A DNA stretch of 64,000 nucleotides from Absidia repens (Eukaryota; Mucoromycota; Mucoromycetes; Mucorales; Cunninghamellaceae), in NCBI GenBank assembly GCA_002105175.1, contig MCGE01000002.1:2447102-2511101 (forward strand). Reading direction: 5' to 3'. Numbering within the stretch: the stretch's first letter is position 1; the number at the start of each line of letters is the position of its first letter. A program made the translations under genes and the position numbers. Under the pieces are notes generated by a model. It saw nothing but the letters and a program-made list of their open reading frames with translations. It was not told where the DNA came from and searched no databases. Positions 23,262-32,161 of this stretch are shown one piece after another.

Positions 23262-23960
23262 TCCGACCACGTGAAATATTCATTTTCTTGCTCCCGCCTT
23301 TTTATTTATTCGGCTGTCTTCCTTTTCATTTCTTTTTTTTTCCTTCATTTTTTTTTTTTTTTTTTTTTTTTTTACCAATCAACTTTTATGGGGTTATTTT
23401 GGGCTTAGAATAGTATCAGGACTAGTTTAGAACGGTTTCCAGCTCAGGGATTACAAGATGCATGGGGAGACCCTTTCATTTTGGATCCAGGATTCAGACC
23501 CACCATTGGTTAGCTTATTGGTCCTTCCATTAGCTTAGTTTATTGTTAGTTTGTCCATAGATTGTGTCTACATATGAATAAAATATGTCTTTTTTCTTAC
23601 ATACGTCAATGAAACTGTCTCATTAATTCTTCTCTCATGTTTTGTACAAGAGATCCCTTTTCACCTTTCCAGCTTCAGATTCGTATCGCCATTGATATGT
23701 TTCAGTAACAGATATTTTTTTAACCTTCATGTCTTGCACAATGCAATATATTAGATCCTGTTTAGCATTATTCCCTTTATATTAATATTGAACATTCTTT
23801 ATTCTTATGTTGGTCTCCCTCATCCTACCTCTTATAGATCCTATGTCACATGAACCCCTCACCTTTAGTTTTAGTATCTACCTAGGATACTTCAATAAAA
23901 TATATACCCGTTTTCTTCGTATCCTCTAACCCATTATACAATGCGCGAAACTGTTATTAT
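23262..23960 (+). repeat. Dispersed AT-rich element, copy 1
   Basis: Starts at a CACGTG-containing segment, then a long pyrimidine tract, then a body with ggactagtttagaacgg, agctcagggattacaaga, ccctttcattttgga and attagcttagttta, ending in gaataaaatatgtc. Homology with the copy at 35340-36030 continues through a second part with tandem subrepeats to a caataaaatatata-like end. It encodes nothing obvious. Confidence 0.8.
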
Positions 23961-25148
23961 AACGATTGTGTAAATGCTCTATCAAACACCTACTTTCTAT
24001 CTCACCCGCTGTTACTACTTTTAACTTAGTGCTAGTAATCGATTGTAAGATTTAGCTCAAGCCATAAGGCGTAGTCGCCACTAAAAGAAATTTGTCCCTC
24101 CATTCTGATTTATTCACTATGACACTCTTTTAGGGCTACAGCAGCTACTTTTGCGGTTTTAGGTAGCTTGATATAAAATGCGACGCCTTCCCTGAACTAC
24201 CATTCATATTAATCGACCTGGTAGTATACCGCTAGCACAGCCTCCACTAGATATGACAAACTGTATATATGTAGTTTATTATCTTGATTGCGAATAGTAT
24301 AATACCCCCCCACGCATATACGCATACACCTAGTTTCTTTATATTCAGATATGTATCAGAGTATGTAATATCATTAACTAGTTTAGTTTCATTGTCATCA
24401 TTCATATTTACACCTCAATTAAATGTTTTTTTTCTTGTTGCTTTTGCATCAGCTTTCTATATGCTTAGTTTGCATTGTCGAATGGATATTGTGTGTTTAG
24501 AAAAAAGTCAAGTAGATAGAGGTACATATGAGTTCCAAAAAAAAAAGAGGACTGTGTGTGAGGCAGCATCGATCAACCGTTGTGCTCAGTTCTTAAAAAA
24601 TGGGCATGGCGGACGCATGATAAAAAGATAGTAAATAATGCATAAAAAAAATAGCTTATAATGATTTAAAGCGCACAGGAAGATATGTACGCCAGTCGGT
24701 TGAAGTCGCTTATTATCTCAATTTTTTTTTTTTTTTATTTTTTTATGTATGCACACTCACGCACACACCAATATTAACCGCCACCCCTCACTTCTCCGGG
24801 TAACTAATACGTTGATGATATTACATAGTGTCAATGTTATAGCAAAGAAGAGAAGTCCAAAAAAGGGAGGGGGAAGAGGATTTCCTTTTCTGCGTCGACT
24901 TTGGTTGATGGACGAGAAAAACACTGGCCAGCAACTGAATTCTTTTTTGGGGGAATTTAAATCGCCGCTCTGGAGTTTTTGAGAAAAAAGGGATTTTTTT
25001 GCTCGAGAAGATTTGCTCTTTCTCTTTTGCATTACGTCCTTTTTTCAACGTAAGACTGACAAAAAAAAAGCATACATATTTAAGAGACAGAGTCATGAAG
25101 GATGTTGAAGTGATCAGTGTAGGAATGTATGGATGAATGGGGTAGTTC

Positions 25149-25182
25149 GATGGATGGATGGATGGATGGATGGATGGATGGA
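25149..25182. repeat. (GATG)n microsatellite
   Basis: About eight perfect GATG units, 110 bp upstream of the RPL9 start. A shorter, imperfect GGAT-rich repeat also lies upstream of NAC alpha (about 37097-37145). Confidence 0.9.
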
Positions 25183-25290
25183 AAGGTGCACAAAGTGAAT
25201 TACTATTTTTGACACAATGAAATGGGCTAGAATACTGATTCGATTTTTGTTTTATTTACAAATAGGGATTTTTAGCTCCATTTATCAACT

Positions 25291-25970
25291 ATGAAGGTAT
25301 GTATACTTAGTAATCAAACTCTATAGGAATGTTTGCACCCTGTTTGACAAAAACAGAAAAAGAACTCTATTGAAAACTGACGATTTTCTATTTCAATTGA
25401 AAATAGGATATCTACCAAGACGACGAACTCATCATCCCCCAAGGTGTCAAGGTCTCCATCAAGGCCCGTGATGTCACCGTTACTGGTCCCCGTGGTACTT
25501 TGAACAAGAACCTCCGTCACTTGAACATTGAAATCAAGTTTGTGGGTAAGGACAAGCTCAAGTTTGTTGTCTACCACGGTGGTCGCAAGCACATTGCCTG
25601 TATCCGTACCGTCCGCTCTCTCGTCAACAACATGATCACTGGTGTCACCAAGGGTTTCCAATACAAGATGCGTTACGTCTATGCGCATTTCCCCATCAAC
25701 TGTATCATCAACAACGACGGTAAGGATGTGGAAATCCGTAACTTCTTGGGTCAAAAGGTTGTCTTCCGTGTCCAAATGCGTGAAGGTGTCACTGTTGCTG
25801 CCTCTACCAACCAAAAGGATGAATTGACTTTGACTGGTAACGATTTGGAAGCTGTCTCTCAATGTGCCGCTGATATCCAACAATCCTGCTTGGTCAAGAA
25901 CAAGGATATCCGTAAATTCTTGGATGGTATCTACGTTTCTGAACGCAATGTCATCGAAACTGATGCTTAA
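25291..25970 (+). CDS. RPL9: 60S ribosomal protein L9 (uL6)
   Basis: Large-subunit protein near the sarcin-ricin loop and P-stalk base. Exon 1 is only six nucleotides (ATG AAG, 25291-25296), exon 2 is 25407-25970; 189 aa. The join gives [20 protein letters not shown], the family start, followed by [40 protein letters not shown] and [11 protein letters not shown], and ends RNVIETDA. Length matches eukaryotic uL6 (about 190). The codon set is strongly biased (GGT, AAG, GTC, CGT), typical of highly expressed genes. Introns near the start codon are common in ribosomal protein genes. Confidence 0.96.
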
Positions 25971-26755
25971 AAAAATTCTCCCTTGTCCCCCCTTCCAACT
26001 TATTTTTTTATCATCATCATCAACATCAACCATTATTATTAGTTAGAAAATGGAATTCTATTGTAGTAATTTAGGATTAGTCTTTAGATATTCAAATAAA
26101 AAATCATTTTCTTTCGAATCATTCTTCCTTTTTTTTTGGTCTATTTTTTTTATTGTTTGTTGTTTTATTACTTTGAACGGGATCAAACTGGTAATGGTTT
26201 ATGTGATGGACAATCTACAGTTTATTAGCTTTGGATTGAGAGACAAATAAAATAACTTGAAATATAAAACATTTACTTCGTCTCAATTTTCAGTTTCTTC
26301 GGTCCAAAAAGATAATGCTATTGTGGATCCGATCAAATATAAAATAGTTGTATAGATTTGAAGTCAATGTGCAAAGTACTGGCATCATATTATTTGAAAT
26401 CAAATGTGTAGAGTCATACAAAGTAATTGATATTTAAATAAATAGGCTTTTTTTTATTGATGAAATATAAAGATGTTATTATATGGGGATACATGTGTAA
26501 AGCGCTATAAAAGAATAATAATCGCTTTGGGGTTGAAGACTAAATATGTAATAAACGATGATACAAGCTGCTAACGTTTTTTTTTTGTTTTATTATTATT
26601 ATTGACAAAATGTAATCGATAAAGCAGGGCTAAAAAATGAGATAGTGAATATAAATAAACTAAGGGGATATAATAAGAGTTCCGTGGTAAAGACAGTGAA
26701 TGATAGAGAGACCATATAGTCCAGCCATAAACATACAAATATATAAATACACATC
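25971..26755. other. Convergent intergenic spacer
   Basis: 3' flanks of RPL9 (+) and VPS26 (-). AATAAA-type boxes near 26096 and 26248. No gene seen. Confidence 0.6.
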
Positions 26756-27234
26756 CTATTCTTCGTCTGGAGGATACCCATCATCAACTATATGGAAAGA
26801 AAGTTGATCAGTCTTCAGTATGACCATATATGTATATAATATTGGACTTACTTTTCCGTCTGAACATAGTAATTTCTTGCTGCTTGAAGTAACGGCGGTT
26901 TTCTTCATCAATCAGGACAAGATTCAAATAGTACCTAGTCGAGTATTTCTTGTTCACATCTAAAAAAAGAGGGTTTTTAAGTAGCCATATACCATGATCA
27001 TCATCTATTTACCTCTAAATGTAGGAGCCAATTCAAATCCACCCAAAAATAATCGAATAGGAATAGTTTCGCCTTCAAGTATTTGTATATATATATATAT
27101 ATATATATAAATTAGGAGAAGATGTCAATATTATTCAATTTGTCTGTGTTAATTATATTACCTTTGACGGGAGCACCATCCATGATTTCAAATCTTGTTA
27201 CCGTTTCACTTTCATTATATACATTGGGCACTAG

Positions 27235-27278
<44 letters not shown>

Positions 27279-28458
27279 AGGATGGTCGGTTCCCAGTGTG
27301 CCTAACTATATTGCTGTCTACCCTTCTTCTCAAAGCCTTACTAGCACCAGTAGTTTCTCTACGGATAATGGATAGCTCCATGGTCTTGATCTTGATACGA
27401 ACCAGCAAAAAGTAGATTTTTCCTACAATGACATCCTTCAAGTAGTATCTAAAAGTATGCATATATTAGTGTTCAACGTATGTCTTTTTCAAGAATTCAT
27501 CACCAGCTTTACTTACTTCGATTTGTTGTATTCAAATTCAATATGCAGACAGTCTTCAATTCCCACTTCCATTTTGATCGAGTTGCTGACTTCGGTAGGC
27601 ATGCGATAAGAGTAAACCCACATATCTTTTTCACGAATCAAGTCGGCCATACGTCTAGCCACTGTCACCCGAATATAATATCTACGTATACGAATATATG
27701 AAAAGAGAGAAGGACAACAGATTAAATACATATCATCTGAAACCGCTTGGAAGACTATACTTTTAGATGAGGACGTACCTTAGCTTGGCGTTAATTCCAT
27801 TGTAGCATTCATATTGCTTTTCGACATTTTTGAATTCAAAATCAAAGGAGGCACTTTGACGCAAGTCACCAGGGGCAGCCAGCTCTTGAGAGAGGGTAAG
27901 GAATTCGTGCGATTTTCCTCGGTCATAAAACAATTCTATCATGGGAAAAAAAGCATCGAGTCAGTTCTTCCAGTCACCTTTATATAGGGTATATCTATAC
28001 TGTATTTCCTCTTACCTATGCTGCCGACAAATTCAACTTTAATACCATTATGCTCAAAACGCTTTCCATCCTTCAACCTAACAGTTGCCTAGAGAGTGGA
28101 CAAATGTATAAAGAGTGGGTTTCATTTTTCCAACTTTTTGTGGAGGATGAGGGGGAGGGGTGTTATTACCGTGCCACTAACTGTTTCGCCATCCAAGTAC
28201 ACAGGTAAACTTTCACGTTGGTCCTTGTCGATTTTCACATCCACATGTTTTCGTTCATTCTCGCCTTTAAAGTTCACCTGAATATCCACAGGTGTGGAAA
28301 GGCCAAAAAGACTCTGCTCATCAATTAAGTGAATAAAGAAAGAAAGAAAAAGGTCAGTAAGCCATTGTCACAAAACTATTATCCCTGTACTTCGCATATA
28401 TTATAAGTTCATAAATTCTTTTGTAATACGTCGCTCTATCACTTACTGCCATAGACAT
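26756..28458 (-). CDS. VPS26: Retromer subunit Vps26
   Basis: Arrestin-fold component of the retromer coat that recycles receptors from endosomes. Ten exons: 28458-28447, 28313-28170, 28088-28016, 27935-27779, 27681-27517, 27448-27342, 27230-27162, 27072-27013, 26959-26852 and 26787-26756 (927 nt, 308 aa). Exon 1 codes only MSMA; the next begins SLFGLSTPVDIQV. Diagnostic stretches are SLPVYLDGETVSGT, HNGIKVEFVGSIELFYDRG, YVRVTVARR-like YYIRVTVARRMADLIREKDM, KIKTMELSIIRRETTGA, YNESETVTRFEIMDGAPVKG and PIRLFLGGFELAPTFRDVNK. The end, RRYFKQQEITMFRRK then DDGYPPDEE, is the usual acidic tail. The intron after exon 6 contains a run of about 40 A (T on the coding strand, next to the acceptor). Confidence 0.96.
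27237..27276. repeat. Poly-A tract (~40) in VPS26 intron 6
   Basis: About 40 consecutive A on the plus strand, i.e. poly-T ending six bases before the acceptor of the exon starting at 27230. It extends the polypyrimidine tract to unusual length. Confidence 0.9.
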
Positions 28459-28580
28459 GATGTGCTGAGAATCGTAAAAACGGGAAGAGTAAAGGGAAAA
28501 AAAAAATCGTGGCATCAGAGCCAAGAAAGCCAAATGGGAATTCAATCCCCGCTCCAAAACTCAAAACTGTATTGCGGACC

Positions 28581-28749
28581 GCTGAGCATGACGATTAGGT
28601 TCCAAGGAATGCCTAACAAAATGTGAAATGATGGAGGCCCTTAACCCCCCCCCCCCTTCCACGCCCATAAAAATACCTAATTAGGCAGAGAGCTGAGCAT
28701 GACTATTGAGCCCCAAGGGGCAGTCTACCACAGTGCGAAATAGCGGAGG
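28581..28749. repeat. Two diverged tandem ~58-bp hairpin-bearing units
   Basis: Units at 28581-28638 and 28692-28749 both begin GCTGAGCATGAC and end in a GAAAT(G/A)xxGGAGGC-like box. Each has a short inverted repeat at the same offset: TTCCAAGGAA (28600-28609) and GCCCCAAGGGGC (28710-28721). A third, weaker unit lies at about 29392-29437. Confidence 0.65.
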
Positions 28750-28775
28750 CAAACCCTGGTAGTTTCTTTTTTTCC

Positions 28776-28896
28776 GCACATACACACACACGCACATGGA
28801 AACACACATACACACACGCACATGGAAACACACATACACACACACACATACATACATACATACATACATACACACGCATATACACATACACATTCA
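28776..28896. repeat. CACA/CATA microsatellite
   Basis: Mixed CA and CATA repeats. A 26-bp subunit containing cgcacatggaaacacaca occurs twice in tandem at its left end. ORFs over it (Cys/Val or His/Thr rich) are repeat artefacts. Confidence 0.9.
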
Positions 28897-29339
28897 TGCC
28901 TGTTTCCTCATACACAGCTACACAGTTTATATTCTTTGAAACAGAACACTGAGCAGTCACCCAGTATTCAACCCCCCCTCCCATACCTGAATTTTTTGTA
29001 TACACACCTTACATACCCATTCAACAAGATAAATAATTTCATGTAAGAGACTATGGTATTGTAAAAAACAATAATGTTTTATTCAGATATATACAACAAT
29101 GCCAACTAACAATAATCTACTCTAATGACATTATCAAAGTGGTCGCAAACCCTGCATGCAAAATAAAAGGGTTCCTCCATGATGTTTGTTTTACATTTTT
29201 TAAAATGCCCCTAATCCAAGTTCTAACAGTAATCCAAGATGTCCATTACTTCTATCAGGTTACCATTTATAAAAAAAAAAGAAAAAAAGAAAAAAGAGAG
29301 AGAGAAAGGAAAAAAAAAATATTCTTACAGAAAAGGGGC

Positions 29340-29522
29340 ACCGCGGAGTGTAAAATCTCCAGGGTCGCTTGTAGACGATGCGATGAGCATGACCGCTGTT
29401 CGCAGGAAGGCTCCCATTAAAATGCAAAATGGGGAAGTGTATCTACTAACAATTGAAACTAGCCAAGATTGGCCCCGGGTTTTGTTACACGCCAAACCTT
29501 ACCCTGATCAAGTAGGACTTAC

Positions 29523-29560
<38 letters not shown>
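29340..29560 (+). mobile_element. Candidate short retroposon-like segment with a 3' poly-A run
   Basis: A locally GC-richer segment (about 29338-29520), including the third hairpin-type unit, runs directly into 37 consecutive A (29524-29560). That layout looks like a short retroposed RNA, but I see no target-site duplication, and no second full copy in the window. Low confidence. Confidence 0.3.
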
Positions 29561-29562
<2 letters not shown>

Positions 29563-30533
29563 AGAAGGCTGAGGTCATATATGAGTTTTTGAAGTATTTT
29601 GCCGATTTATCACAAATAGTGACCAGTTCTTGATTATTTACCATCGATTCCACCAAGCTATACAAATTTGAAAACTCTGCAGGTTAATTGTACAGTACAC
29701 AACAATGATCTCGGAAGTCACAGTTTTGGAATATTGTATACATAAATAAAAAATAAAAAAATTGTGATACAGGCACAAGCTTTATTGATGATTTATTTAG
29801 AAGAAAAAAAAACAAGTTTATTGAAAGACACGTTATAGTCCCTGATAAATAGAAAACGTGGATGGCGCAAAAAAAGGGGTGGGGTGGAAGGGGGATGAGA
29901 CAATAAAGATGGATATAAGAAGAAGAAGAAGGGGGAGGGGAGGGAAAGGGTGTTTCTAAGATTACAGGTGGAACTTGATGCATATCTTGAGTCTTGATTT
30001 AAGGGTACACTAGCAGGTTGACTAGAAAATAATGCTCGGGTGCATGGATCATATTGTACATGGTAAGTTATCTAGCCCTGATTCGTCATTTTTACTAAGC
30101 CAGTATCTTTGTTGCCCTCCTCCCCCCGCCCCCCCCCTTGATCCTCCAGATTTGTAATTCTGTTTGTGATAACCAGGCCTAGAATCTATAAAGCCATGCG
30201 AGCCGTCCGCACGAAAGGATTGAGTGAGTACCTGTTTGCCGATATTCATCTCGCAAGATTGCGGATATTCAATATTATGATGTAAAGGTCATAATTTTGC
30301 GCGAATGTAATAATAAAATGTGTTTGTGAAATACATAAAAAAAATCATAGTTAGGTGTTTATTATGAAAGAAATATATAGAAGCTTAGAAGAAAGGACAT
30401 AAATAAGTAGGAGGTTTTTTTTTTTTGGATAATGAGTGGTAAGCTGAATGTAGATAAAAAACAGAAAAAAAAAAAAGGAAGGATTATTGGTTTTGCATAT
30501 ATAACGAGAGGAGTGTGGGAAGGAAATAAAAAT

Positions 30534-30824
30534 TTAATCTGATACGGATCGTCTTTGTTTCGACTGAACTAAAGGAAAGCAAAAAAACCATTTGACTTTT
30601 TTCAAAGTCGTCGAGCCAGAATCGTCGTCACTAACATGAGTGTAATGGTCAAGATTGGTCTGAGCAGAGGCATTATTGCTGGTAGAGGCAGTTTCAGTTC
30701 CATTGTTATTGTTATATGGGCTAATAGTATCATTGGAGGGTGAAGGTGGAAAATCAGGGGATGGTTGCGGTTTTGGATTTTGTGGTCTAGGTTTTCTAAA
30801 CTTTGATTTTTTGTCAGTATTCAT
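30534..30824 (-). CDS. Small basic disordered protein (uncertain gene)
   Basis: 96 codons from the Met in MNTDKKSKFRKPRPQNPKPQ; earlier in-frame codons lack ATG. The composition (Lys/Pro start, Ser/Asn/Thr middle, ending WFFCFPLVQSKQRRSVSD) looks protein-like, with a hydrophobic/aromatic block followed by basic residues near the C-terminus. No known family, no intron evidence, and no homologous neighbour. It may be a genuine small orphan gene or chance. Confidence 0.35.
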   Translation of the reverse strand: MNTDKKSKFRKPRPQNPKPQPSPDFPPSPSNDTISPYNNNNGTETASTSNNASAQTNLDHYTHVSDDDSGSTTLKKVKWFFCFPLVQSKQRRSVSD

Positions 30825-32161
30825 TGTGATCGACTGGTTCAAATTTTTTTCTGGAAGTCAGGGTTCAAAAGCACAAACAACGGCAATAAAGTTAAACGAT
30901 GTTTTGGAGATTACCCTAAATTAAATCAACATCAAAGGGAAACGATCAGCATAATTGTCCTTGATTTAGATTTTTATGATACCCTTACCCAGTGAAATAA
31001 TAGAAAAAAGTACGTTGCGGATATAAAAAGGAAAGATAGTAGAAAAAAAAAGAGGAGCGCGCGTTTTGGTGGTCAGGATGTCAGCTAAAAAGTACTATTT
31101 CTGTAAATCACTTGGTTTAGTGATGCCCTATTCTTTTTTTTTTTTTTCTAAGTATGATGATAACTACTTTCAATTGAATTTTTCGATATGATTATATAGA
31201 ATGATTGGAAAGCACTATAAAGAAAAGCTAAAAAAAATAAAAAAAGCAACAAGGAAAAAAGAGTATCACGATGGTTTTTATGGTTTGCAAGAATTGAGTA
31301 AGGGGCACTCTGAAGAAGTAAAATGTATTTCGGGGTTTCATTTTTGACACATTCAAAATAGGGATGATGAGATTAAAACAAAAGGTATCATTACAGGATT
31401 TGCATGAATTAAATCTATTTGTTACTATATTAGAGTGGGCACATTTAACTTTTTATTATCATATTTGTAATGATCTTTTTTCTTCCTTGTTTCAGGTATA
31501 AGGGAGCTATCTTTCTGTTGCTGATTTTTTTTTTCAGAAACTTAACTTCCGCAAATAGGGAGTGCATGGCCAAAAATAAAAAGGGGATCCAATTTTCTTG
31601 TCTTCTTGATCTTGATTGAATTTATACGCTACAAAACCTTTTTCAATAATTGTTTTTGGTGGTCTTTTTTTCTTTTTTCTTTTTTTTTTTTTTTACTAAT
31701 ATAATTCTACAGTTTCATATAGAGAAGGTCTATGCCTCCTTTCCATACACATGTTTGCTCCATATAAGGACTGTCATCAGGTAAACTATGTATCATTCAA
31801 GATTTGGAGTTGAAAAAAGATAAATCGCATCCTGCCATGTATTCTGAGAATCTTCTTGATCACAGTTTAATTTATCGAAACTTGATTTCGTTCCATTTTC
31901 ACAATAACCGCAATCGCCCTGTCAATCACAATATCCTACATATCAACAACAAAACACCATAAATCAGAAAATATCGCACTCATAACATAGTTTTATTCAT
32001 TTTCACTAACTTCAATCATTTTGTTTTGTATGCAATATCTAAACACAGGGTCCAATTTTTTATTATAAAACAAAATAACAAATAAATATGTGTAAAATAA
32101 CTACAAAAACTAAAAAAAAAAAAAAAAAATTGGGGTATCTAAGCTGAGAACATGATCTAAT

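Larger units (their letters stand above)
22983..25290. other. Intergenic region, 2.3 kb, with dispersed element copy 1
   Basis: Contains one full copy of the dispersed AT-rich element (about 23262-23960), long T runs near 23340-23373 and 24722-24736, and, just before RPL9, a GATG microsatellite (25149-25182). Open frames near 24284-24631 and 24749-25096 have no family motif and odd composition. Confidence 0.6.
28459..32161. other. Intergenic region, 3.7 kb, rich in repeats
   Basis: Contains three related roughly 58-bp hairpin units, a CACA/CATA microsatellite, a 12-C run near 28645-28656, a candidate poly(A)-tailed insertion ending at 29560 and one uncertain small ORF (30534-30824). From 30850 to 32160 only A/T-rich spacer is seen. 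Confidence 0.6.

Noticed and set aside
24284..25096. Open frames of 77-115 codons on both strands
   Set aside because: Composition follows T-rich and A-rich runs; no motifs, no splice-supported extension.
25314..26033. 239-codon minus-strand ORF opposite RPL9
   Set aside because: Antisense shadow produced by the biased codons of a highly expressed gene; the sense frame is clearly uL6. The same applies to antisense frames over NAC alpha, ATP3 and GlnRS.
28505..28560. Pol III-like A box (tggcatcagagcc) and B box (ttcaatcc)
   Set aside because: Spacing is too short for a tRNA and no cloverleaf can be drawn; it overlaps the VPS26 upstream region.
28681..29046. Cys/Val-rich and His/Thr-rich ORFs
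   Set aside because: Direct translations of the CACA/CATA microsatellite.
30049..30249. 66-codon minus-strand ORF with a Gly-rich segment
   Set aside because: The Gly run is a translation of a C-rich tract (about 30118-30138); no homologous family or splice extension seen.
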